From Alkalibacter rhizosphaerae (GTDB lineage: Bacteria > Bacillota > Clostridia > Eubacteriales > Alkalibacteraceae), in assembly GCF_017352215.1 (NCBI RefSeq), contig NZ_CP071444.1:186001-250000 (forward strand): a DNA stretch of 64,000 nt, read 5' to 3'. Each line of letters begins with the position of its first letter. Position 1 is the stretch's first letter. A model generated the notes under the pieces. The model did no database searches and was not told where the DNA came from. It saw nothing but the letters and a program-made list of their open reading frames with translations. Shown piece after piece: positions 18,362 through 27,301 of the stretch. Position numbers and translations under genes: made by a program.

Positions 18362-20065
18362 TCAAACGGTTTCTCTTTCGGTGCTGATGACGGCATTGAT
18401 CAGCATGACCAGAATGATCATGACGATGGCAATGGATGCCGTCAGAAGAATCCTGCCCTCTTCCTTAGCGGAATAAACGATGGTACCAATGGTCTCGTTG
18501 CTGACGGACCAAAGCAGCGACGACAGGGAGATCTCTGAAAGGGTCGGCGCCACTACCAGGAAAAAGGATCCGATCAAGCTGGATTTCAACAGTGGCAGCA
18601 TGACGTCCCGAAAAGAACGCAAGTGGGATGCGCCGGATATTCGAGCCGCCTCTTCCAGGGAAGGATCGATCTGACTGATGGCCCCGGAGATGTTGTTGTA
18701 CCCAAGATTCATAAAGCGGGCGATATAGGCTACCAGAAGGATCCAAATGGTATTATACAGCCGGAACCCCAGAAAGGGAAACGGTTGGGAAAAAGACAAG
18801 ATCATGGCCAATGCGATAATGGTGCCTGGAACGGCATAGGGCAATGTCACCATGGTTTGCATGAACCGAATACCCCGAACGCCCTTTACCCCGCCTCGAA
18901 TGGCGATATAGGAAACGATCAGGGTGGTGATTGTGATGACCGCTCCGCTGGTCACTGCCAAAAACATGCTGTTGGTAAAAGCCCGTTTGATATTTTGGAT
19001 CTGCAACAGCTGGCTGAAATTTCGGAATGTGAGATTTTCCAGACCAAAAGGCAAACCGTAGATTTTCGTAAGGGATGTGGTCAATGTGGCAAATATAGGA
19101 GCCAGGGTGGTAACGGCAAAAATCAATGCAAGTATGGAAAATAATACCACTTTCGTTTTTTTGCCAAGTTTCGTTGGTTCCACCGCTGCACTTTTCCCGC
19201 TGACCACCACAAATTTATTGGTTTTCAGTACCCGGTTGTACATCCACAACCCCACCAATCCGAATAAGGCAAGAAAAAGGGAGTAAGCGGATGCGATCTG
19301 CAGATTGTTTGCCATGTCCGTACGATTGACCAGATAATAGATCTGGGTGGTCATCAAATTGATCCGGTTGGGTGCTCCCAAAATGGAGGATACGCCAAAG
19401 TCTGCCAAAATAAACATAAAGGTCAGCAACATGGCTCCCACAATGGATGGTGTGATCAACGGCAATGTAATATCACGAAGGGTCCTCCAGGGAGATGCGC
19501 CGGAGATCCTGGCTGCTTCCTCCACCGATGCGCTGATCTTCTTCATGGTCGGCAATACGACGATGAAGGATACGGCATATCGGTACATGGTCATGACGAA
19601 GATCATGCCTCCGATGCTGTAGACGTTGAACAGGGGTTGACTCAAGTTAAAGATGCTCATGGCCGCCTTGTTGAAATACCCAACGGGTCCCAATAAAAAG
19701 GTCCATGCAATAGCGCCTATAAAAGGTGGAATAAAGTACGGAATGGACAAGAGTCGTCTCCAGTACTTTTTCCCGGGCACATCGGTCCGTACGACGGCCC
19801 ATGCCAGAAACACCCCAAGGACCGTAGACAAGAATGTGGATGTCAATACCACTTTGAAGGAATTGGTCATGCTGCGCAAAATGGTCTTGTCCGTAAAGAC
19901 AGTAACGTAATTTTGCAGGCCATATCCGTCTCCTACGATAAAACTGTTGATGATCAGTCGAATGGAAGGGTACACGACGGCAAACAGCAAAAACAGCACC
20001 ACTCCCCACCAAATAAAGGTGGGACCAATGGCGCGCTGATCCTTGGTGTTTCGTCCTTTGGTCAT
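18362..20065 (-). CDS. ABC transporter permease, fused double-domain (FbpB/ThiP type)
   Basis: Integral membrane protein of 567 residues with two fused permease halves, each with about six transmembrane segments. The EAA loop appears twice, as EEAARISGASPWRTLRDITLPL in the first half and EEAARISGASHLRSFRDVMLPL in the second (each spans 22 residues, quoted across the loop). This architecture is typical of iron(III), thiamine and 2-aminoethylphosphonate importers. Start choice: the ATG at 20063-20065 has AGGAGAGGT upstream. The longer ORF adds 13 polar residues. It follows the binding-protein gene after a strong hairpin, so it is probably expressed at a lower level. Confidence 0.92.
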   Translation of the reverse strand: MTKGRNTKDQRAIGPTFIWWGVVLFLLFAVVYPSIRLIINSFIVGDGYGLQNYVTVFTDKTILRSMTNSFKVVLTSTFLSTVLGVFLAWAVVRTDVPGKKYWRRLLSIPYFIPPFIGAIAWTFLLGPVGYFNKAAMSIFNLSQPLFNVYSIGGMIFVMTMYRYAVSFIVVLPTMKKISASVEEAARISGASPWRTLRDITLPLITPSIVGAMLLTFMFILADFGVSSILGAPNRINLMTTQIYYLVNRTDMANNLQIASAYSLFLALFGLVGLWMYNRVLKTNKFVVVSGKSAAVEPTKLGKKTKVVLFSILALIFAVTTLAPIFATLTTSLTKIYGLPFGLENLTFRNFSQLLQIQNIKRAFTNSMFLAVTSGAVITITTLIVSYIAIRGGVKGVRGIRFMQTMVTLPYAVPGTIIALAMILSFSQPFPFLGFRLYNTIWILLVAYIARFMNLGYNNISGAISQIDPSLEEAARISGASHLRSFRDVMLPLLKSSLIGSFFLVVAPTLSEISLSSLLWSVSNETIGTIVYSAKEEGRILLTASIAIVMIILVMLINAVISTERETV

Positions 20066-20120
20066 CTCATCACTACCTCTCCTGCGATTTGTTTCTTTCT
20101 GCATTTGATGAAATAGAATA

Positions 20121-20148
20121 CAGAATGCTGCTTGGAAGCAGCATTCTG
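20121..20148 (-). terminator. Perfect hairpin between binding protein and permease genes
   Basis: Two perfect 13-base arms, CAGAATGCTGCTT and AAGCAGCATTCTG, around GG. The minus-strand tail (TATTCTATTT) is only partly T-rich. Placement 30 bases after the binding-protein stop fits a partial terminator or mRNA-stabilising stem that raises binding-protein output over the permease. Confidence 0.65.
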
Positions 20149-20178
20149 CCTGAATTTTTTATGTTTTGCGTTGCCGGA

Positions 20179-21222
20179 TTACTCGGCTCCGAACAGTCGA
20201 ACATACTCTTGGCGTACCGCGTCGGAATTTTCCACGTAGAATTCCAGATCAAAAGGCATGACCTCGATCTCGTCGATGGTGGGAACATCGGTCCCTTCCG
20301 CCGCTGCGCTGTTCATGGGCACATATCCCTGGTCTACAAAGAGTTTTTGGTTGTCCGTCGTAAACATGAAATCCACCAAAGCTTTGGCTGCTTCCACGTT
20401 TTCCTCTTCAATGGTGTTCATGATGCAAAGAGGAGTCGGTACCATGACGGCGCCGGAAGCCGGATAGATGTAATCAACAGGTGATCCGTCTTTCTTGGCA
20501 TTTCTCGGCAGATAATCGATGACGACCACTGCTTCGTATTCGCCGGATGCTACTTTTGTCGACAAGGTTCCATTGGATTGTTCCATTTTTGCATCAATGG
20601 CTTTCAACTTGTTGTACCATTCCCAACCCACCAGATCTTCATTTTGAATGTGGGCCATCAAGGTAGTGAACGCTCCACCGGAGTAGTTGGGATTTGCCAG
20701 TGCAACGACACCCCGATAATCTTCTGTAGTGATATCATCCCAGTCTTTTGGAGGATCTGTGACTTTCGTCGTGTTGTAGGCGATTGCTGCGTAAATGGCT
20801 CGAACTTCGTGTCCCATACCGTCGTTGTATTTGTAGTCGTCCGGCAGGTCTGCTGCTGCATCTGGAGAATAGTGCATGATCAAGTCTTGCTCGTCCAGGT
20901 TGTACATGTACCCGATGTCGGCAAACCAAATCAGGTCCGCATCCGTACCACCGGCCTGCAATTCCGTATCCAGTTTTGCTTTTACATCGCCGGTACCGGA
21001 ACGGAACAACTCATAGGTCACACCCGGATTGGCGGCAATGAAAGCCTCCAACATTTCCGTGACAAGATCCTGAGGTTCTGAAGTGTATATGACCAGATGA
21101 CCGGTCAAACCTTCTTCTCCGCCACCTCCGTCGCCATTGTCACCATTGTCTCCACCGCTGGAACAGGCAACCAGGCCAAAGGCCAACATCAGCACCAAAA
21201 GCAGTGCTACCATTTTTTTCAT
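20179..21222 (-). CDS. Extracellular solute-binding lipoprotein (FbpA/AEP-binding type)
   Basis: Membrane-anchored substrate-binding protein of the importer. The signal peptide has the lipobox LVAC (C20), followed by a Ser/Gly/Asp/Asn-rich linker. The mature part starts with GHLVIYTSEPQDLVTEML, the usual start of the ferric-iron/phosphonate/sugar-phosphate binding-protein family, and has GTGDVKAKLDTE and LIWFADIGYMYNL. The length is 347 aa. The ATG has AAGGAGG 6 bases upstream and a TTGACA-type promoter lies just behind. I cannot assign the ligand: the classic ferric tyrosine pair is not obvious. Confidence 0.9.
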   Translation of the reverse strand: MKKMVALLLVLMLAFGLVACSSGGDNGDNGDGGGGEEGLTGHLVIYTSEPQDLVTEMLEAFIAANPGVTYELFRSGTGDVKAKLDTELQAGGTDADLIWFADIGYMYNLDEQDLIMHYSPDAAADLPDDYKYNDGMGHEVRAIYAAIAYNTTKVTDPPKDWDDITTEDYRGVVALANPNYSGGAFTTLMAHIQNEDLVGWEWYNKLKAIDAKMEQSNGTLSTKVASGEYEAVVVIDYLPRNAKKDGSPVDYIYPASGAVMVPTPLCIMNTIEEENVEAAKALVDFMFTTDNQKLFVDQGYVPMNSAAAEGTDVPTIDEIEVMPFDLEFYVENSDAVRQEYVRLFGAE

Positions 21223-21261
21223 TTCTGTACCTCCTTGTTTTGAATTTCCCTACTTACCTTT

Positions 21262-21290
21262 AGAATAAGCTTCCAACAAGGCATTGTCAA
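21262..21290 (-). promoter_or_regulatory. Promoter of the importer/MBL operon
   Basis: Minus-strand TTGACA (21285-21290) and TATTCT (21262-21267) with a 17-base spacer, about 40 bases before the binding-protein ATG. No clear operator (Fur or CodY type) was recognised beside it. Confidence 0.75.
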
Positions 21291-21325
21291 CAAAATAGTC
21301 TGCGCTAAATAAATGACATACCCTA

Positions 21326-21354
21326 TTGCAAGAATACCCAAAAAACAATAAAAT
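21326..21354 (+). promoter_or_regulatory. Promoter of mgtC
   Basis: Plus-strand TTGCAA (21326-21331) and TAAAAT (21349-21354) with a 17-base spacer. It is divergent from the importer promoter. The transcript would start near 21361, which rules out an upstream start of the coding region. The roughly 58-base leader can form a stem between ACCCTT and AAGGGT. Confidence 0.65.
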
Positions 21355-21418
21355 AAACAAAACCCTTATTTGGGATTTCGGCATGGGAAAAAAGGGTATA
21401 GAAAGACCGGGTGATGAT

Positions 21419-22117
21419 ATGTATCTGGAAAGTTTGGAATTTTTTCGAGAATTGAATCTATTCACGGTGATCTTGCGTTTGTTTTTAGCCATGGTCCTTG
21501 GAGGCGGATTGGGTCTGGAGCGCACAAGAAAAAGAATGCCTGCAGGTTTTCGTACCTATCTTGTGGTTTGCGTGGGATCCGCCATGGCCATGATGACCGG
21601 ACAGTACCTGAAAGACTATATGGGCTTGGAGGATTCCTCCAGGATCGCCGCCCAAGTCATCAGTGGGATCGGTTTTCTTGGTGCCGGCACCATTGTCTTT
21701 ACCAATCGCAATCAGGTTCGTGGATTGACTACTGCAGCCGGATTGTGGACCGTGGGTGCCATGGGGATCGCTGTTGGCAGCGGATTTTACACGGGGGCTT
21801 TCGTCGGATTTATATTTGTATTTTTCGCTTTACGGGCCTTGAGCAATTTCGAGCAATACTACTTTAAAAGATCAAAAGTCCTGTTTTTGTATGCGGAGTT
21901 GACGGACATTACCAATCTGTCCAACATGCTCCAATACGCCAGGACCCATTGGATGAAGATCCACGATCTGGAAGTGTACAACAACAAGCATGCTTCAGAA
22001 AAGCTGGTCTCCGTCACTCTGACCCTGACCATCGAGGACGACACGCCAAAGGAAGAGATCCTACACCAGCTGCAGGGTCTCGACGGTGTGATCCATGTGG
22101 AAGAAGCCAGGATCTAA
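21419..22117 (+). CDS. MgtC/SapB family membrane protein
   Basis: Small polytopic membrane protein with about four to five hydrophobic segments and a C-terminal soluble ACT-like domain (KVLFLYAELTDITNLSNML onward). Family blocks are LGGGLGLERTRKRMPAGFRTYLVV, quoted as the GLERTR and AGFRTYLVVCVG motifs, and GIGFLGAGTIVF. In Salmonella MgtC acts in Mg-limited growth and on the F-ATPase; many Firmicute members have no known role. Start choice: the ATG at 21419 (232 aa) has GGGTG upstream, and the longer ORF begins inside the promoter. It stands alone on the plus strand. Confidence 0.88.
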   Translation: MYLESLEFFRELNLFTVILRLFLAMVLGGGLGLERTRKRMPAGFRTYLVVCVGSAMAMMTGQYLKDYMGLEDSSRIAAQVISGIGFLGAGTIVFTNRNQVRGLTTAAGLWTVGAMGIAVGSGFYTGAFVGFIFVFFALRALSNFEQYYFKRSKVLFLYAELTDITNLSNMLQYARTHWMKIHDLEVYNNKHASEKLVSVTLTLTIEDDTPKEEILHQLQGLDGVIHVEEARI

Positions 22118-22148
22118 AAAAGAAGGGAGCAACCTCCCCTCTTTTTTT
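22118..22148. terminator. Bidirectional terminator between mgtC and the PHP gene
   Basis: Stem GAAGGGAG (22122-22129) with CTCCCCTC (22134-22141) and a CAAC loop. Seven Ts follow on the plus strand, and on the minus strand a T-rich tail. It serves both convergent genes. Confidence 0.8.
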
Positions 22149-22164
22149 ATTTGCTTCTAATTAT

Positions 22165-23010
22165 TTACCTTGCAAGTTTTTCCTTCATTTTTTTCACAAA
22201 TTCATATGGGACCCTCAGTGCGCCATAACCGGTCCCCAATTCCAGATTTTTTTTCATTCGTCCATGAAAATCACTGCCTCCCGTCTGCAAGACCCCCAGT
22301 TTGTTGGCCAACTCCGCCGTTGTCTTTGACCAAAATTCGTCGTATTCCGAATAGACGGTCTCCAACCCGTCAGCACCCAAGGCAATGATCTTCTCCGCGA
22401 TCTCCAGACTATGATCGGGACTTTTGGGGTCGATCTGGTGGAGATGGGCGACAAAGATCAGCCCCCCTGCCTGATGGACCATGTCGATGCACTCTTCCAC
22501 ACTCAACACTTCCTTCATGACATATCCGGGGGTTCCTTTGACCAGGTACCGATCAAGGGCGTCTCTCAAGTTGGTGGCATATCCTTTGGCAATAAGGACT
22601 TCTGCGATGTGACCTCTGGCGATCTGTTTCCCCTCTTCTGCTGCAGGCAGATCCTCTTTTGTAATAGGGATACCTGCATCCTGTAGTTTTTTTATCATTT
22701 TTTCATTACGAGTAGCTCGGGACATGGCCATGTCTGCGATCCTTTTTAAAAGTTTTTCGTCCTTGTGGTCCACAAACAATCCCAACAAATGAACATCCCG
22801 CTGATCCAGGTTGGAACTGATCTCCACTCCGGGAATGACTTCCAATCCGACTTTTTTACCATGGACTAGAGCCCGCTCCACACCGGCAACGGTGTCGTGG
22901 TCCGTTACGGCCAGGGCTGCCAGCTCACTTTTCTTTGCCAGATCCACCAGTTCTTCCGGTTGTAAGGAACCATCGGAAGCAGTAGTATGGGCATGCAAGT
23001 CTGCAAACAT
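22165..23010 (-). CDS. PHP-domain phosphoesterase (RNase AM/TrpH-like)
   Basis: Polymerase-and-histidinol-phosphatase fold enzyme of 281 residues related to YciV/TrpH, whose members hydrolyse 3',5'-nucleotide bisphosphates or trim RNA 5' ends. It starts with metal motif ADLHAHTTASDG, then AVTDHDTVAG and GVEISSN, and ends with GGSDFHG. Start choice: the ATG at 23008-23010 with AAAGGAGG upstream. The longer ORF adds 47 residues with no family resemblance and overlaps polC. It lies 13 bases after polC, so it is probably co-transcribed with it. Confidence 0.9.
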   Translation of the reverse strand: MFADLHAHTTASDGSLQPEELVDLAKKSELAALAVTDHDTVAGVERALVHGKKVGLEVIPGVEISSNLDQRDVHLLGLFVDHKDEKLLKRIADMAMSRATRNEKMIKKLQDAGIPITKEDLPAAEEGKQIARGHIAEVLIAKGYATNLRDALDRYLVKGTPGYVMKEVLSVEECIDMVHQAGGLIFVAHLHQIDPKSPDHSLEIAEKIIALGADGLETVYSEYDEFWSKTTAELANKLGVLQTGGSDFHGRMKKNLELGTGYGALRVPYEFVKKMKEKLAR

Positions 23011-23023
23011 GATTTGACCTCCT

Positions 23024-26000
23024 TTAAAACAACGATATTTGATTGGACAAGGGCAAGTTGTTGATGGTTCCGTGTTTGATAAGTACTTCAATATTTGTCT
23101 TGCTGATTCTCGTTCTGCTTTGAAGATCTTCGATGGATATAAATTCCCCATTATTTTGGGAATCGTAAATGCTTTGTGCCGCCTTCAAGCCGATGCCTTC
23201 CAACGCATTGAAGGGTGGCAGCAATTTCCCGTCCTGTATTTGAAACTTTCCGTAATGGGATTCGTATAAGTTCACCGGCAAGAAATCATACCCCCTGCAA
23301 AGCATTTCCAAGATCAACTCCAAGACTGTAAGGGTGGTTTTTTCCTTGGCTGTCGCATTGTTTCCGTTGTCTTTGATCTCCTTGATCCGCTTTCGCACGG
23401 CGTCTTTTCCTTGAACCGCCAGATGTGCATCAAAATCGTCCGCCCGGACGGTAAAATAGGTGGCATAGTATGCCAAAGGGTGATGGACCTTAAAATAAGC
23501 GATCCGGTAGGCCATGGTGACATATGCCACGGCATGGGCCTTGGGGAACATGTATTTGATCTTGTTGCAGCTGTCGATGTACCATTGAGGGACTTCCTTT
23601 TCCTTCATTAGTGCCACATCGTCGTCGTTGAGTCCCTTCCCTTTTCGAACCTTTTCCATGATGCTGAACGCTCGATTGCTGGGCAATCCCTTGTGGATCA
23701 GATAAACCATGATGTCGTCCCGGGTACTGATGAGTTCGTTGATGGTGGCGGTCTTGTTGACGATCAGATCCTGTGCGTTGTTCAACCAGACATCCGTTCC
23801 GTGGGAAAATCCGGATATTCGGATCAGATCCGCAAAGGCTGTCGGCTTGATGTCCAGAAGCATTTCCCGTACAAAACCCGTTCCAAATTCCGGGACACCG
23901 TACGTCCCAACGGTGCTGCCAATGTTGTCATCCTTCAGGTCCAAGGCTTTTGTCGACGTAAACAAGCTCATGGTTTCCACATCATCCAAAGGAATGGAAG
24001 TAGCATCCACTCCGGTCAAGTCTTCCAGCATGCGGATCATGGTGGGATCGTCATGTCCTAAAATATCCAGCTTCAGTAGTCTGCCGCTGATGGAATGATA
24101 GTCGAAATGGGTGGTGACGGTCTCGGTGTTCACGTCGTCCGCCGGTTTCTGGATGGGACAAAAATCGTAAATGTCCTTGTCCGATGGAACGACCATGATC
24201 CCTCCCGGGTGCTGACCTGTCGTTTTTTTGATGCCGGTACAACCTTTCACCAATCGATCGATCTCTGCATTGGTCACCAGAAGTCCGTTTTCTTCCAGAT
24301 AGTTTTTCACGTAGCCGAAAGCTGTTTTTTCTGCAAGGGTCGAAATGGTCCCTGCACGAAACACATTTCCCGTCCCAAACAATTCTTCCGTGTATTTATG
24401 GGCCACATTCTGATACTCTCCGGAGAAGTTCAAGTCAATATCCGGTTCTTTGTCCCCTTCAAACCCCAGAAATACTTCAAAAGGAATGTCGAAGCCGTCT
24501 TTCTCATAAGGTGTACCGCATTTGGGACAGTTTTTTTCCGGCAGGTCCGGTCCCGACCCAACCGTCGCACTGTCGAAAAACTCGTTGTTTTTGCATTTGG
24601 GACAAACGTAATGGGGTGGCAGCGGGTTGACCTCGGTGATCCCGGAAAAGGTGGCCGCCAGAGAACTGCCCACAGACCCCCTGGAACCTACAAGGTATCC
24701 ATCGTCCATGGATTTTTTGACCAGTTTGTGGGCAACCAGGTACAATACGGAGTATCCGTTATTGATGATCGAGTCCAATTCCCGCCATACTCGTTTCTCC
24801 ACCAACTCGGGTAGAGGGTCTCCATACTTTTCTTTGGCCGCTTCCAACACCATGTTTCTGATCTCTTCATCAGAACCTTCGATCTTTGGAGGAAATGTAC
24901 CGTCTGGGATCGGAAGGATCTCTTCTACGGAATCGGCGATGCGGTTGGTGCTGTCCACAACGATCTCCATGGCTTTGTCCACGCCCAGATAAGAAAATTC
25001 TTCCAACATTTCTTCCGTTGTTCGATAATACAACGGCGGCTGTTTGTTGAAATCATCGTATTTTTGACCGCATTGCAGGACTTTTCGGTAACACTCGTCT
25101 TCCGGCTCCACAAAATGAACATCTCCAGTTGCCACCACCGGCTTGTTGTGTTCTTCTCCCAGGGCCACGATCCGCTTGTTGATCCCTTTCAACTCTTCTT
25201 CGTTGGATACGATCCCTTTGTCCAATAAAAAGCTGTTGTTTCCCAATGGTTGTACTTCCAAAAAATCATAGAAGGAAACGATATTGTCCAGATCTTCCTT
25301 GGATCGATCGTTTAACATGGCGGTAAACAGCTCACCACTCTCACAAGCGGTCCCCAGGATCAATCCTTCCCGATACCGGTTGAGCAGGCTTTTGGGGATC
25401 CTTGGGCGCCTGTAGAAATATCGCAGATGAGCCAGGGATACCAGTTTGTACAGGTTCTTCAACCCGGTCTGGTTTTTCACCAGGATCAAAATATGATGAG
25501 TGTCCATTTTTTTGATGGCCGTTTCCGAATCGTACAATTCATTCAGCTCGGATGTGGTTTGGGCGCCTTTTTCCCGGCTTCGGGCAACCAGATGCATAAA
25601 TACTTTTGCAGTGGCAATGGCATCATCGCTGGCCCGATGGTGATTGGTCAGGTCCACTTTAAAGTATCGGCTAAGTGTCTTCAGATTGAAACGACTCAGA
25701 TCCGTCAGAAGGTTACGCGCCAGGGCCAGTGTATCGATGACGGAGAATTCTTGCTGCATGTCCAGTTTTCTGCAATAGGCTTCTATGAAAGACATGTCGA
25801 ATCGTGCGTTGTGGGCCACCAAGGTGGCCCCCCCAACGAAATCCAAAAATTCTATCATGACTTCCTTGATGCCTCGGGCGTTTCGTACCATATTGTCGGA
25901 AATTCCTGTGATCTCCGTGATCCGTACCGGCACTTTCCCTTCCGGGCGCACAAAGGATTGGTACGTTTCGATGATCTGGTTGTTGTTGATCTTTGCAGCG

Positions 26001-27181
26001 CCGATCTCGATGATCTCGCTGTTTTTTGCCGATAACCCAGTTGTCTCTATGTCGAATACCACGAATGTTCCGTCAAGTGCCTCGTCCCGATCCCCCCATT
26101 TTGGAAGGTTGTCGTCATGAACGAGATATCCTTCCATGCCGTAGATCACCTTGATGCCCAGATCCTTCGCCAGCTCCATGGCTTCCGGATAGGCTTGCAA
26201 AACCCCATGGTCTGTAATGGCAACGGAAGTATGTCCGAATTCTTTTGCTTTTTTCACAAGATTCGCCACTTTCGCCACACTGTCCATGGCACTGTATTGG
26301 GTATGGGCATGGAGTTCCACTCTTTTTTTCTCCATATCGTCCACTCGGGGCTGGACGAAATGAGTTTCCAGAGATTGCACGGCCAAAATATTTTCTTTGG
26401 CGAAGGTGTCGAACTGTATTTTGCCTTTGACTTTGACCCATCCATCCTCTTCGATTCCGGACAAAACTTTTTTCGTTTTCTCTTCGTTGAGAAACAACTT
26501 GCATGTGACAGAAGATGTATGGTCCGTCAAATGAAAGGACACAATGGTCAAATTGTTCCGAATGGCTTTGCTGGTTATGGAAAAGATCTTCCCCAGGATC
26601 ACCACATCTGTTTCTGCTTCCAAAGAGGCGACCGGTGTAGGTTCTCCTTTGATGACCCGCCCCAGCAAAAGGGCATTTGGCCTGTTCTTGCCTTTTTCTG
26701 CCTTGGGCGGAACCGTGGGAGCTGTAAAAGCTGCCAGTTTTGCATCTTCGATCTCCTTTGACACTTCCTCCATGTCTTCCAAGGCAAAAAAATCAAAATC
26801 CATCTTCTTGCCGTAGGTTGTTTCAAACCATGTGGAAAGACGCGAACCGATCCGTTCCTTCTCAAAGAGAGACAGGTCCGAGGAAGAAATGAGAGGTATG
26901 GAGACCCGGCACCCTTCTTCCTTCCAGCCGTTCTTCGTCAAAAGAACACTGGCGTGGGTCTGGCGGATCCACTGTTTGACGGCATCCCGTCGTTCTTCGT
27001 CCCATTCAAAGATCTGCTTGTCCATACAAACCAATTCCAGTGCTACTTGCTGGCGGAGAGCCTGGCTCAAATTTGCATGCAAACGGTCCAGGTCAAGATC
27101 CTTCCTTGGCTTGATATACAATGTCCAAAGTTCCTTTTCCGTGTGGACTTCCACTTTTTCTATGTGAATATTCTCAGCCAT
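23024..27181 (-). CDS. polC: DNA polymerase III alpha subunit, PolC type
   Basis: Replicative polymerase of Gram-positive bacteria with built-in proofreading. From the ATG at 27179-27181 it has 1385 residues. Order: N-terminal domain, OB fold (about 170-280), PHP domain starting ELHAHTQYSAMD (about 288), DnaQ-like 3'-5' exonuclease with FVVFDIETTGLS (about 373-384), the rest of PHP, then the catalytic core (PDIDLNFSGEYQ, GTISTLAEKTAFG) and a C-terminal helix-hairpin-helix region. AGAGGT lies just before this ATG. Another in-frame ATG 48 bases upstream has a weaker site. Confidence 0.97.
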   Translation of the reverse strand: MAENIHIEKVEVHTEKELWTLYIKPRKDLDLDRLHANLSQALRQQVALELVCMDKQIFEWDEERRDAVKQWIRQTHASVLLTKNGWKEEGCRVSIPLISSSDLSLFEKERIGSRLSTWFETTYGKKMDFDFFALEDMEEVSKEIEDAKLAAFTAPTVPPKAEKGKNRPNALLLGRVIKGEPTPVASLEAETDVVILGKIFSITSKAIRNNLTIVSFHLTDHTSSVTCKLFLNEEKTKKVLSGIEEDGWVKVKGKIQFDTFAKENILAVQSLETHFVQPRVDDMEKKRVELHAHTQYSAMDSVAKVANLVKKAKEFGHTSVAITDHGVLQAYPEAMELAKDLGIKVIYGMEGYLVHDDNLPKWGDRDEALDGTFVVFDIETTGLSAKNSEIIEIGAAKINNNQIIETYQSFVRPEGKVPVRITEITGISDNMVRNARGIKEVMIEFLDFVGGATLVAHNARFDMSFIEAYCRKLDMQQEFSVIDTLALARNLLTDLSRFNLKTLSRYFKVDLTNHHRASDDAIATAKVFMHLVARSREKGAQTTSELNELYDSETAIKKMDTHHILILVKNQTGLKNLYKLVSLAHLRYFYRRPRIPKSLLNRYREGLILGTACESGELFTAMLNDRSKEDLDNIVSFYDFLEVQPLGNNSFLLDKGIVSNEEELKGINKRIVALGEEHNKPVVATGDVHFVEPEDECYRKVLQCGQKYDDFNKQPPLYYRTTEEMLEEFSYLGVDKAMEIVVDSTNRIADSVEEILPIPDGTFPPKIEGSDEEIRNMVLEAAKEKYGDPLPELVEKRVWRELDSIINNGYSVLYLVAHKLVKKSMDDGYLVGSRGSVGSSLAATFSGITEVNPLPPHYVCPKCKNNEFFDSATVGSGPDLPEKNCPKCGTPYEKDGFDIPFEVFLGFEGDKEPDIDLNFSGEYQNVAHKYTEELFGTGNVFRAGTISTLAEKTAFGYVKNYLEENGLLVTNAEIDRLVKGCTGIKKTTGQHPGGIMVVPSDKDIYDFCPIQKPADDVNTETVTTHFDYHSISGRLLKLDILGHDDPTMIRMLEDLTGVDATSIPLDDVETMSLFTSTKALDLKDDNIGSTVGTYGVPEFGTGFVREMLLDIKPTAFADLIRISGFSHGTDVWLNNAQDLIVNKTATINELISTRDDIMVYLIHKGLPSNRAFSIMEKVRKGKGLNDDDVALMKEKEVPQWYIDSCNKIKYMFPKAHAVAYVTMAYRIAYFKVHHPLAYYATYFTVRADDFDAHLAVQGKDAVRKRIKEIKDNGNNATAKEKTTLTVLELILEMLCRGYDFLPVNLYESHYGKFQIQDGKLLPPFNALEGIGLKAAQSIYDSQNNGEFISIEDLQSRTRISKTNIEVLIKHGTINNLPLSNQISLF

Positions 27182-27269
27182 AATGACCTCTTTAAAAGAG
27201 TTCATCATGATTTTCATTTCTCGTGTCATTTATACCCTGTCCTTTGCTTTTCATTTTTCCAAAAGCGAA

Positions 27270-27301
27270 GAAAAGTCCGATTAATCTTCATTATTCGGAC
27301 T
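27270..27301 (-). terminator. Terminator overlapping the end of ispG
   Basis: Minus-strand stem AGTCCGA (27301-27295) and TCGGACT (27280-27274) followed by TTTCTT. The first arm includes the last ispG codons. It separates ispG from polC. Confidence 0.7.
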
